Made by a program: the position numbers and the translations under genes. The notes below the pieces were generated by a model. It saw nothing but the letters and a program-made list of their open reading frames with translations, had not been told where the DNA came from and searched no databases. DNA of 64,000 nucleotides from Dactylonectria macrodidyma (lineage: Eukaryota; Ascomycota; Sordariomycetes; Hypocreales; Nectriaceae): assembly GCA_020744425.1 (NCBI GenBank), contig JAGMUV010000004.1, positions 1,426,001-1,490,000 of the forward strand, read 5' to 3'. Of this stretch, positions 46,041 through 56,842 are shown piece by piece (position 1 is the first letter of the stretch; the number at the start of each line of letters is the position of its first letter).

Positions 46041-48174
46041 ATGGGCTTCCCGAGTATCCCTGACCTTCCAAGCATCGTCTGGGAAAGCCGACGCTTCGTA
46101 CTCGAGTCACATCTTGACCGGAAGCGCTCCAAGGGTCGCCGCAGCTGGATCACAGGCCACCGGGACTTCCTTGCAGAGCTTGGACCCGGTGATGGCGTAA
46201 AGGGCGTTGTAGGGTCCTGTAGGATCTGCGGCCAACGTAACAGGCCACAGTTCTTCGTTACACAGTCGATATCCTCTATAAGACACCTCTGCGAGGAGCA
46301 CTCTATCCGAAGGGACCCTAACGAAGAAGAAGCATCTCTAACGGTTCTAAAGCTTCAAGGGATAGTAGCAGTAAAGCAACCGGCCAGTTTGACGATGACG
46401 AAAGCCCAGACGACCCTGATCTACGATCTAGCTATCGGCTACATCGTGAACTCGAACCTTCCCTTCTCTACGTTTAACGACCTATTCCTAAACGCAATGC
46501 TCTCCCGGTTCGATCCTAAGCTAGTTCGAGATATCTCCTTAGGGCGTCATACTCTGACGAAGGACCTCGATAGGGTCTACCTGTTGGCAAGGGCTGCTAT
46601 TAAGGACGAGCTAGACGAAGCCGTCATATTAATACACATTAGCTTCGATTGCTAGACGTCCCCGAATTAACTAGCAATAATCGCCATTAATAGCCACTTC
46701 CTCAATCTAAACCTCGAGTACTAAACCCAGCTACTAGCCCTATGTAGGCATCGAGGGGACCACAGTGGCGAGAATATCGCGAGGACAATCGAGAAGGTCA
46801 TCCAAGACTAGGGAATCGAAAGCCGGATTAGCATCAGCATCTATAATAATGCCTTTAATAACGATACTTGTTTGGCAGCGCTATACCTTCGTCTGAACCC
46901 GAGATTCAAGCCTAATAATATTAAGTATTGACGGATGAGGTACTTTGGCCACATCTTGAACCTCATAGCTAAGGCCTTCCTCTATGGGGACGATGCCAAC
47001 ACCTTCGAGCTTGATAGCAATTATCTAAAGCAGCTAGATGATCAAGAACGAGCTCTCAGATATTAGCGACGTAAGGCGCCCGTTATAAAGCTTCATAGTA
47101 TTATCAGGTTCATCAGAGCCTCCTTACAACGGATAGAGGCGTTTAAGAAGGCAGGCATTGAGGAGTCCGGCCAGGGGCCCGGGATCTTCTCTATTAGCAA
47201 GCCAGCAAGAGCCGAGCTTAAACTAGAGCAGAATAATACTACTAGGTAGAATTCGACGTACTTAATAATTAAGAGGGTCTAGGAGAAGCATGCCCAGATC
47301 CAAAACTATCTGAATAATCTAGAACTCAAAGGCCAGCATCTAGGAGGGTCGCGGTTAATGATTATCTATATCCTAATAACTAGCAGGTTCTTAGAGAGAT
47401 TCAGCAAGCCCTCAAGCCTATCTACCGTATGATAATATAAGCAGAGGCCTACAACAGCCAGGACAGTAAAGGATAGCTATAGTTAAGTCAGACGGGCATT
47501 AAGTATATCCTCGAATATCTTAAATACTTTAAGGGCCTCTATCATAATGAGTCAGCCGATCAGATTATAGCATTAGCCTAAGAACAGACCTGGCCACAGC
47601 CTAGTCAACCTACTCGATATCAATATCGTCAGCCTTACTAGCATAATGAGGCCGCCTTCCTAGAGTATATTGGGGCAGCCTATACAAACATTTGAATTAT
47701 TAATATATAGTTATGAGAGAGGGCCTGTATAAAGGCATCAATTAACAACGCCTAGGTTAAGCTTAACTACTATTACGCTCTTCTTACAGAATCCCCTCTC
47801 TTTACTCTAGCCATCATCCTATATCCTAGCCATGGGTTACCATTCCTCGAGGAGGTATAGTCTGACTAGGGCCAGTGGCTTTTTTGACGCTAAACGGGAC
47901 CTCGAGGCCCACTTCAACCGTTGGCATCGGCATCTCGAGGCATCTAGGGATCCCTTTAGCCCATCACCATCTCCAGGGCCCCAGCAGCAGCAACAGGGGC
48001 AGCAGAAGGAGCCAAATCAGTTCGAGCAATGGTTCAAGGGCCGGAAGCCTAGGCCACAAAGCCCTGATGATATACAGACCACTCTCCTCCGCCGTCATTA
48101 ACGAAGAGTCCACCTACCTTAAGACGTTCGGTATAGCTAACCTACTAGCTATGGGCAACCACAGTTATAGGTAG
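46041..48174 (+). mobile_element. hAT-family (Restless-like) transposase, RIP-inactivated
   Basis: Relic of a class II DNA transposon. The N-terminal frame from 46041 holds a BED-type zinc-finger pattern (CRICGQ then IRHLCEEH) and continues through SNLPFSTFNDLFLNAML, GDHSGENIARTIEKVI, RRKAPVIKLHSIIRFIR and NSTYLIIKR, all typical of fungal hAT transposases. The same frame carries stops at 46653, 46668, 46722, 46809, 46929, 47064, 47247 and 47280, with no indel between them. Most lie where the family has tryptophan (FDC-stop, PN-stop, EY-stop, QD-stop, RY-stop, TR-stop, RV-stop), as expected if TGG became TAG or TAA by C-to-T change on the other strand, the RIP pattern. From 47860 similar stops occur in another frame before QWLF. 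The C-terminal part includes a Pro/Gln-rich segment at about 47960-48020. Inactive. Confidence 0.82.
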
Positions 48175-48895
48175 AGCGCTGGTACTAGAAAGTGTCAGAT
48201 GGACCGATAAGGAAAGCTAGTTGTGCATAGGGTCGGATCGATATAGTGTTTCCCTTTGAACCTAGAAAGAGACTTCAAACCTAGTCCACCCTCAACAACC
48301 TAGACAGACCTCAACAACCTAGATGACCCTCAACGCCTAGATCGACGGCTTACGACGGCATCATCAGTTCAAAGGTGTCCAGATCAGCAGGATCATTAGG
48401 GATAAATAGCTAGCTTCCTTCCCCCTAGACAGAGAAAAAGACAAGATCTTCCATCGTCACCAAACTGTCTCAACCACTCCTTCCTGTCTGATAGAAAGAA
48501 AAGGCGAAGACGGAGGATAATTTACTCTCCGTTATTTGGAGGGCCTTGCGCGCCTTCCAATACCTCCTCCGTTTGCCTTGGTTCTGAAGGCAGTCGCGAG
48601 GTCCGGCTGAGCGTCATGACCAGCTTTTGCAGAAGAAGATGAACTCTCTTAAGGTCTTCTCTGCGCCTGTTAAGGCCCTGATGGGGCGTTGAAGGCAAAA
48701 GCGTGGTCGGGTGGCCTGAAAAATGCCCCCTCCACTAGCAAACCACTAACAGCTGCAGGAGGGGGGGGGGGGGGTTTCAGGGGAGAGTTCTGGTGGTAGG
48801 TGGCACCGCCTAGTCCTTTGTTGTTTTTGTGCATGAGCCAAGCCCAGCCACCTACCTTATTTTGGTGTAATGGCTCACTGGGTGGTGGGTAGTTA
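48175..48895. other. Right flank of the hAT element, with short repeats
   Basis: About 48286-48345 has repeated CTCAACAACCTAGA-like units. CCTGAAAAATGCCCCCTCC at about 48716-48734 is roughly the inverse of GGAGGGG...GGTTTCAGG at about 48757-48781, and GGTAGGTGGC (about 48794) is the inverse of GCCACCTACC (about 48847). A G homopolymer lies at about 48760-48774. No gene. Confidence 0.5.
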
Positions 48896-49143
48896 CGGGG
48901 GGGCCAAAAAACATGGCACACCAAACCTCAGCTTCTCATTCACCAAGCGATACCTTCTCTCCAAAGAGCAGAAAATCCTATTAGACGAAGTTGATATATG
49001 GAACAGTACATGTGTTTTTTTCTTCCCACCGTTAACGAGGCTATTACAGAGGAAACCGGGGCTGCGTTAGGTGATGTGCTTGTGGCTATTACAGTGTAGA
49101 CAAGGCTTTTGATGTGCCATGTTTTTTGGCCCCCCCCCCCCCC
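48896..49143. mobile_element. Small element with terminal inverted repeats (MITE-like)
   Basis: GGGGGGGCCAAAAAACATGG followed by CACACCAAA starts at about 48897. Its inverse, TTTGATGTGCCATG followed by TTTTTTGGCCCCCCC, lies at about 49109-49137. The arms are about 26 bp with one mismatch and enclose roughly 190 bp with no coding capacity. The C tract on the right is longer. No target-site duplication could be fixed because of the homopolymers. Confidence 0.6.
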
Positions 49144-50067
49144 GCTTGGTAGTCTAACTTGGGTAACTGGCAGTCCAGCGCCTAATCTAGGGCCCTGCCG
49201 ATCCCGGATTGGGGCCACTCTGTCTTGACTATGTCTCTCCAAGGCGGAGGGGGGGCAAAGAGGAAAAACAACCGACAGGTGTAACGTTTAGACGTGGCGA
49301 AGTACCACGGAAATCTGATGGGCGGACTACACTACGGCCATGCGATATTCGAGTCGGGCTGTGATTGGTGGAGGGCGAAGAAGTGACGCGAAGGATTTCG
49401 GGGCGTCAAATTTAGGCGCCGACAGGGATTCAAGATGCTCCTGCTTCCAGCACCCAAATTTGCATGGAAAGTTGCAACTAGGTAGTAAGGGTGCGATCGG
49501 CAAGAGGATTAAGAGAACAAGGCTCAGCTTGATCCTTCCAACGGGGCTTGGATCAGTAGCTTCAATCAACGTCTTCTCTCCTTGTTTCTTGTTTGTGATC
49601 CACCAGGGGCACCGCTCCTTGATAATCCTGATGCGACGTCGATTTTGGCGAAGGAAGGCTGTGCTCCAGAGCTGTAAATGAAGCACGGGCCACCCTGGGC
49701 GCAGCAGCACCCCGAGGCTGGGGGAGATTGCCTTGTAGGATCCTAGCCCTCATCCGCGAGCCTTCCTTCGTTGCAACGATCTTTGGTTTACAGGATGGAG
49801 GTTTTAGCGGACCCCAGGATTTCCAATCTCAGCCACACTCACGATGTGAGATTAACATCTCGAGTGGTCCAAATCCTGCAAAGATGGAGCTCCCTATGAA
49901 TATATAAACCCGTCGTGAATCTGACTTCCAAACGATTCTGAATTCCTCGTCACTCAAGCTTTCATCTACAAGAACAAGCACCTTGATCTACTCCAACCCT
50001 ACAACTTCCCATCACCACCAAATTCTCCCACTGCAACTCTATACAGTCGCCTTCACCACTCTCCAAG
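49144..50067. other. Upstream region of the secreted cysteine-rich protein
   Basis: A TATA box (TATATAAA) lies at about 49901-49908, about 160 bp before the next ATG. The open minus-strand frame at 49327-49710 shows no family features and was not accepted as a gene. Confidence 0.45.
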
Positions 50068-50604
50068 ATGCCTTCCATCTCTACAGTCATCTCCGTGTCT
50101 CTGACGACCCTCGCCGCCTCGGTCCAGATGGCCAGCGCCCTCGGCTGCTACAACGCCGGCCTAAGGTTCAACTACCTCCACGGCGGCGAAGGGGACCTGA
50201 CCCAGGAGGTCACCAACGACATCCATACGACCTGCACCATGGCCGCTGGCAAGACCATCAAGCCCTCCGAGCCGTTCTGGCTCTGCACCAACTGGGAGAA
50301 GACCATCTCCCCCAACGGAAACTGCTATGCCGACTGCATAGACGGGTGCAACACCTACAAGGAGAGCGTCCGGGGCGGCTGCCTCATGGGCTGCGACTCG
50401 AACTGCGCCAGCCCCCCCGAAGGGGGGTTCAACCACATCGACTGGGCTATCGAGATCCGCGACGGCCAGACCGAGCACGCCATCACCTACGAGCAGTGCA
50501 CCGAGGCGTTCAACACTGAGCTCACGGGTTGTCAGTCGGGTAGCGAGCAGAACCACCACGGCTTTTGGTTCAAGATCGACCCTAACCATGATGCTTGCCC
50601 TTAA
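50068..50604 (+). CDS. Small secreted cysteine-rich protein (effector-like)
   Basis: 178 aa, single exon, no recognised domain. A signal peptide (about residues 1-25, ending in MASALG) is followed by a mature chain with 12 cysteines, an even number consistent with six disulphides. They are spaced as single cysteines early, then a cluster NCYADCIDGC and GGCLMGCDSNC in the middle and three near the C terminus, ending DPNHDACP. The chain has few Lys/Arg repeats and no membrane segment. A strong TATA box lies upstream. Codon use is markedly GC-rich at third positions compared with flanking DNA, which supports a real gene. Size, secretion and cysteine content match fungal effectors or surface proteins, but no function can be given. 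Confidence 0.82.
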   Translation: MPSISTVISVSLTTLAASVQMASALGCYNAGLRFNYLHGGEGDLTQEVTNDIHTTCTMAAGKTIKPSEPFWLCTNWEKTISPNGNCYADCIDGCNTYKESVRGGCLMGCDSNCASPPEGGFNHIDWAIEIRDGQTEHAITYEQCTEAFNTELTGCQSGSEQNHHGFWFKIDPNHDACP

Positions 50605-52809
50605 TGCTGGGCGTCTGTTTGCATCATAGAGCGTTAGAAGGAATGTTGTGCTTCTATTCAATCTTGCCGTATTATTTCGGAAATTTTAGGTTACTGAGCT
50701 GTTTCAATAAACACGTTTGTGTCGAAAGCTTCCTGGAAAATTAATCAACGTGTCGCTTTATCATCATGGGACCAGTCGGGCCGGTGAGAGTGGGAGGCGT
50801 TGGCCGCGACGGAATTAGTCGTCGGTGCGTAGCTTGACCCCTGAGGACCTTCTGGCAATGTCCCTGCATTTGATGTGATTGTCGTGTTATTACACTCCGC
50901 AACGAAAGAGCATGGATGGGAAATAGCCGTAAATGCGGCCGACAAACTAGGGCGACAGAAAAGCAGGAGTAGCATATAATGTGGAAGACTGGGATGCGGT
51001 GCCAACGGGCTTTCCTTTCACGCTTGGGAAGCAGCTGGTTCCAAGTGTTCCTCCGAGCTAGTCTAGTTCGCGCAGCGCGTTTCGTATCGGAGATTTCTGA
51101 CAGATTGTCCCAGAACCTCGCCGGTGGGAATGCTGGATGACTGAGCTTGGGCTTCCTCGAAGAACAGGAGACACATGGGCCGGTATGAAGGAGGGTGGCT
51201 GTTTCTGGCCCCCCAATGTCACGGTATCCTGAAATGCCACCACTATCACGTCCATCTTGTTCTGTTCTCCTTTTGGAGCCAGCTGATCGAACGACCTTCA
51301 AAATTTCTGAACTACAACCGGCTCAATTGACATAGAACCCCTAAATCAAAAGCGCGAAAGACGGCTGTTCACCCTCTTAGATGCTCCACCTGAGGATGAG
51401 AACTGCATAGTGTTAGCGGAGCATGCCAGAGATAAGGACCACAAGGATAGATACCCGATAGAACTTCCTCTCTAGTTTCTTTAATATCCTCTTATTATCT
51501 CTTTCGAATCTGGATCTTAATTAAGATGACTTTCTTTATTAATCGAATATTATCCTAATTAATTCAATACTAAGTAAGAAGACTGTTAGAGGCTTAAGCC
51601 GTACCAGAAGCAGTTCTTATTCATGACCTAAGAGGCTAAGTTTTCTTTCAACTCTAGGTCAGTTGAATAGAGCTGTGACCAACTTCATTTGTTCCGTATG
51701 AACACGGACAAGGGGCTCGGAGATCGAAGAAGACCCTCGAGCTCCTACTACTAACAGCTTAGTATCTCCAATTTGTGTTAATGAGACGGTTAATCTTGAC
51801 GGACGTCTTCTCAGAGCATATATCACGCAACGGCGCAAAATATCGATGTAGGAAGTTGTCTTCTGGCTCTTCTTGTTTGTATTCTATTAGAAGTTGCCCC
51901 AATTTACTAAATGAGGTGGATGCACTGATTTTGTTCCGAACCACGAACAAAAATTGGCCAAGTTCTTTAGCTCTAGGGTCAGTTGACCCGAAAATGTTCT
52001 ATTTATAGGACTTTCATCCCAACTGTCAGAATGTCAGCCGTGATATGTTTCCCATGACATGAAGATATACACTTCACCCACACGCTTGTACTCAAGCTTC
52101 GACCCTAGTTTCCCTTGCGTCTTGCCTTCTTCGTCCTCTTCGCGCTTAGGCTTCCCCAAAGCGGAATGTTTAACACGTTGAGCCCCTTGGTTGCGATTGT
52201 GAACACACCTCCGTGAGCCGCGACAGGGCCGCTCTACTAGGCTGAATGGCTCAAAGCCCAGCCCGGCCCGCATGTCTGATCTGCCCCTCCCTTCAGCTGC
52301 TGAGTGCCACGAGGATTGAAAACACCAAAGGTCGACGGTCACGCTCCAGCCACCTATAGAGTGAGACATTGCCTAGGGATATAGCTTTCGCGCGCGGCCA
52401 ATCAAAATTCGCCTCGAAGACATAGTTCGAGTGTTGCCTGATGGCTTGGTTGAGGCTGGCTGATGTAGCTGCAGCCACTCGGGGTTCTCCGCAGCCGTAG
52501 CATGCAGCGTAACCAATGCTCTGTAACTCGCATTCAGCTCATGTCAGAACCCATCACACCGATTTCCTGACACGGCTAGCCACGTTCAGCCACGTCTGAC
52601 ATACAGCCCAGGAAACTCTAGGAAAATCGCTGAGTAGGACATGATATTTGGTCACGGCACATGGTGAGCAAGATACAAAAGAATGGGAGCCCCAAACTAT
52701 CATCATCCTCGTCTGGGTCCCCCTCGTGCTTGTTGAGTACGGCCAAGTCAGCCTCTTTTGATCTTCTCAAACAGCCTTCTCGACCCAAGCTTCCCTCCAA
52801 CCCTTCACG
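50605..52809. other. 2.2-kb gene-free region
   Basis: About 51470-51570 is AT-rich. Short open frames on both strands (for example minus 50741-51301 and minus 52034-52369) lack family features. Nothing supported. Confidence 0.4.
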
Positions 52810-54123
52810 ATGCGCTTCTCCATCACCACCGCCCTGACTTTCACCCTCGTAGGGTCCGCCTTCGCCAGCCCGGGAGTCTCGCCGGCCTCGGTAAAGGGGA
52901 AGGCCGACCCTGGTTCGGCGTTCATTGTCGACAAGGTGGTCACCACTCCAGAGATCCTACCAAAACCAGATGTAGTGCTGCTGGTCGATGTCACCGGCAG
53001 CATGACAAACGCTCTCCAAGACATCAAGGATAACCTGATAAAAGTCGTCACTGCTGTCAACGCACAGCCAGACGCCAAGTTTGCCGTTGTCAGCTTCGGC
53101 GACCTAAGAGACCCAGACGGTGGGTTCAAGGTGGTGCAGGATCTGACGGACAACTTCAATGATATAGAGGATGCAGTCAACTCCTTGACTGCAGCTGGCG
53201 GCGACGACGTCGAAGAGGACTGGATCAACGCGCTCTTTCAGGTCTCCAATGGTGCCGTCACCTTCCGCCCACTGGGAAGCAGCACCAGGATCATAGTTCT
53301 GGTCAGCGACAATCCTAGCCACGACCCCAGCGGCGGTCACAGCCTGCAGGAGGCCACCGATGCGCTGGTCGGCGCACACATCCGCGTTATCGGTGTTGAC
53401 GTCACAACCCCGGGCAACGAGGGCCTCGATGGCAAGGACCAGGCTACGAAGGTAACCAGCACAACTGGCGGTGTCATCATTCCAGCTGGCTCCGGCGCCG
53501 ATGCGGTGTCTAGCGCTATCATCAGCGGACTGAAGAAGCTCGATGTCACCATCAAGCCCCATGTCGTCTCCTGCGACGCCGGCTTGACCCTTACATTTCA
53601 ACCTGCCGCTATCACAGTGAGCAGCGGCAGCGTCGTCAACTTCCTCGAGACGGTGAAGGTGGCCAGCGGCGCCACTCAGGACACGACCCTTCGCTGCTCC
53701 GTCAGCTTCCTTCTAAACGGCACGCCAGGCGGCGACGCCTTCATCCAAAGCGTCGCTGTGAAGGTTAATATCCTCGGTTGCGACACCTGCAATCCGAATC
53801 CTGGCAAGAACCTGTGCCATATCACGACTTCCTGCGCGCCGACGCCGTTCGGGACCATGTGTCTGACGAGGCCTGGGTACAAGGCAGATGGCGTGGCTGA
53901 CGACGACCTCAAGGTGCAGTGGCGGCTGAAGTGGCCTGTGCCTGGCCATGAACATCGGGTCGCGGTCAAGCCGGGTACATCGGCAGATACACTGTGCGAT
54001 CCAGGGAATACTGGCCCGAATGTCTGTAAGGAGGTTGCCGTTGGCGCTTGCCGGAAGGTGGTACCTGTATTGGAAGGGTCGCGCGATGAGGATCAGAGGG
54101 TGATCAGCGAGGGAGAACTGTAA
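52810..54123 (+). CDS. Secreted von Willebrand factor A (VWA) domain protein
   Basis: 437 aa, single exon, outside the cell or on its surface. A signal peptide covers about residues 1-19 (MRFSITTALTFTLVGSAFA). The VWA domain starts at about 53 with VVLLVDVTGSM, a metal-ion-dependent adhesion site of the D-x-T-G-S type at 60-64, and continues through FAVVSFGDLRDPDG, DDVEEDWINAL, RIIVLVSDNPSHDP and IRVIGVDV to about residue 225. A beta-rich region with CDAGLTLTF and then a cysteine-rich tail (CDTCNPNPGKNLC, CAPTPFGTMC) follow. The last 60 residues are hydrophilic. Such proteins bind ligands or matrix through the metal site; the ligand here is unknown. No break seen and third positions are GC-rich as expected for a functional gene. 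Confidence 0.88.
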   Translation: MRFSITTALTFTLVGSAFASPGVSPASVKGKADPGSAFIVDKVVTTPEILPKPDVVLLVDVTGSMTNALQDIKDNLIKVVTAVNAQPDAKFAVVSFGDLRDPDGGFKVVQDLTDNFNDIEDAVNSLTAAGGDDVEEDWINALFQVSNGAVTFRPLGSSTRIIVLVSDNPSHDPSGGHSLQEATDALVGAHIRVIGVDVTTPGNEGLDGKDQATKVTSTTGGVIIPAGSGADAVSSAIISGLKKLDVTIKPHVVSCDAGLTLTFQPAAITVSSGSVVNFLETVKVASGATQDTTLRCSVSFLLNGTPGGDAFIQSVAVKVNILGCDTCNPNPGKNLCHITTSCAPTPFGTMCLTRPGYKADGVADDDLKVQWRLKWPVPGHEHRVAVKPGTSADTLCDPGNTGPNVCKEVAVGACRKVVPVLEGSRDEDQRVISEGEL

Positions 54124-56842
54124 ACGCCGTGGAGTGAAGGATTTCTGGCTCAGGGATACAGGGGGTCACGAAATCAAGACCAAATTGAAGGACTGGACGG
54201 AGCAATCAGGACATGCGTTCTGGAAGATGGAATTGCCAATGGAAGCGATGGAGTAACTTTCAGTAATCCAACTGATGTTCTATATTCTGTTGGATCATAG
54301 CACAAGCAGATTGCGGTAGCTAAGTTGTATTGATCGTTGAAGTAACTGTTAGAGCACTTCCCAGAAGCAATTCAGCGTGTCATCGGCAGTTCAGCTACTG
54401 GCCAGTCCTCTTGGCCCAGGTGCTCCGGTTGGCGAAGTGTGATATGTCTGTAGCTCACCACGAAGTCCATCAAGGATTTTGGGTTATTTTGAAGGCATTG
54501 AAAATTAATTATTCTTAAGTGGGATCGAATTTGGCGAAGCAACCTTCGGTGGCCGCATAGGAAGGGTAGATTTCTTAACCAGAAGGTTAAAACTGATTGT
54601 GAGAGCAGCAAGCAGACAGGAGAGAGCAGGGGCGAGGGAGAAGAGGGAGAAGAGATATTATAATACCGATCTAGAAGACCACGGTTTCTACGTGATAGTT
54701 GTGATAATGGTTATGTTGTAATCCGAGAAGTTGTCGAGAGTAGTCGAGGAGAGGAGCTGTTAGGCAATTGAAAGATCAGGGCAATGAATGGCAGGGGGGT
54801 GCTGCAACTAACAGCGCAAGGACCCCGCGAAGTCTGGAGGCCTAGATTCCCACTCTCGCTGAGCCAGGTCTGCTGGCGCGACATTAAGCTATGATCCTAA
54901 GGCTTTATAGGCGGATCGGTTACGCTTGAGCTCTCCTCGCACGAAGATCCGAGAGTAGTGGCACCTCAAATCTTTCCTAGTTTCAAAAGTCATTCACAAA
55001 GCCAACGTCCATCTCCCGTTTCCCCATAGAACCATCAATTGGCCTGTTGGGTTTTGCCAGTGGTTTTCGTTGACGTGTTGGGGTTGACGTATTGCCCTAT
55101 GTAAATGCCACTAGCTTCTCCTGAAGTCTGCAAACCAGCTTAGTCCGGGTAGCCACATCTATGCTAATTGTTAGAAAATGAGTGGGTAAGCAAAACTTTA
55201 CCAGTCATCCATTCGACCATCCAGGACCGACCACGGCAGTAATAGAAGAGACGTCAAGACGAAAGGAAAAGCAATGCCTAAAAGACCTGCTCAGGGCCTA
55301 GGTTATCTAGCCAATAGTCTGGCTGCGTGATCGGTTTACAGACAAGTAGCTGGGAGAAACATAAGGGTAACAAGGCGGGGTATTCCCAGCATACAGAGAT
55401 GCATCACAGCCGAGGGAAAGTTCGGGACTGCCAAGCGTGTTACTAGGTACGGCGTTGTGGAGGTCGGTCCACCTGATACCACAAAATGAGCTTATCTGTG
55501 TATTTATGAACAGCAGAGGCCGAGGTTAACAACAGATATCTCATGATGTAGCCTCTTACATGTTGCGCGGCTAACATGATGTTTTGGAACGCTAAATGAT
55601 TAAAAATTCCGAGGGCACTTGTTACTCTGGTTAACCTTCCCTTCCTTTCTCAGACATACTATCCAATCCGTTTAAACTTTCGGAATTACCGAGACCAGGC
55701 CAGATAATAGATAATAGTGAGCAGCTTTGATGGAACAGACAACAAAAATGAAGGGGTTGGAGCCGTGGTGACTCTGGGGACTAATGCCGAAGATTCATGC
55801 TACTGAGTATGCTCCTGACTGACAGAGAGGTTGGTTACCAGCCGGACTTCCGAGGTTGGAATGGCTTCGTTATGAGAATAAGTCCGGAGGTATTGAAAGG
55901 AGAAGGACTTGACAAGAACCACATAGGACCAGGGGTAGTAGGAAACCCCGGGGCATTGGAACGGGGGCTGTGAGAACCCCCCCGGGACACCCACGAAGAA
56001 ATGCGTTGCGGGAAAGCCGGTCGTCATCAAAAAGTCAGGGCTGGCGTCGGGTCGAAGCAGCGCATCTCAGGGCATGCTCAAAGACGTAGCGGCAAGCAAG
56101 GCGACAGAACCGTCTTAACCAGGCGTGCGCTGTCGAATGAGAACTTAGGGCTTTCGGCAAGACCGTCAGAGCCGACACAGAGAAATGGGAAACACTTGGT
56201 GCCAACGCTAAATAAAGCTGAGGCTTGGCCATGTGACCAAGTGTTAACCCCAAGAGAGGCTAATACGACGATACTTCTTACTGCTTCTACCATAGATCAA
56301 TTTTATAAATATACCCTGTGAAGTCTGGGAAGTGGTCCGGAAAGTGGGGGTGGGGTGTCATGGTCATGGGCGCCTGGTTTAAACTTTAAAGCTAGTTCCA
56401 AGGCGCTTCAAATCCACGGACGCGATTCTGCTAATTGATTGCCAACGTTGTTCGAAGGAACCGAAATTAACGACAAGGAAGTTGGTGCAGACGTCATGCC
56501 GAATACTGACTAAGCGGCATCTCAAGCACATCATATCTTCCGCAAGTACTCTGTGCTACGCTTCCTCTCACTTGGGAAAGGATGCGCCAAAGCTGCGGCC
56601 CTCAGCGCAATCACTCCGCCATTTCGACAATGGACTAAAAGCAAGGTTCTAGAAGCCGCTTATTCCGAGGGTATGGGCCTTTTTCGGAACCCTGTCGTGG
56701 GGCCGTACGATGGTTGGTATGGACTGAAGAGATCTGTGATTCTTATAAGAAGCCAAGGCTGCGACACCATTCCCCTCGCCTTTGACTAATCCAACACACA
56801 TCGCACAAGACTCACATACCTTCTAATAAACACTCAGTAATC
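54124..56842. other. 2.7-kb gene-free region
   Basis: No supported gene on either strand. Open frames at minus 55800-56030 and plus 56001-56321 have no family features. The right end is the promoter of the next gene. Confidence 0.4.

Noticed and set aside
49327..49710. 127-residue minus-strand frame
   Set aside because: No family features, strongly mixed composition, and an equally long frame on the other strand.
50161..50661. 166-residue minus-strand frame opposite the cysteine-rich protein
   Set aside because: Shadow of GC-rich third positions of the plus-strand gene, which has a signal peptide and an ordered cysteine pattern.
53104..53601. Long minus-strand frame within the VWA gene
   Set aside because: Antisense shadow; the plus strand carries the complete domain.
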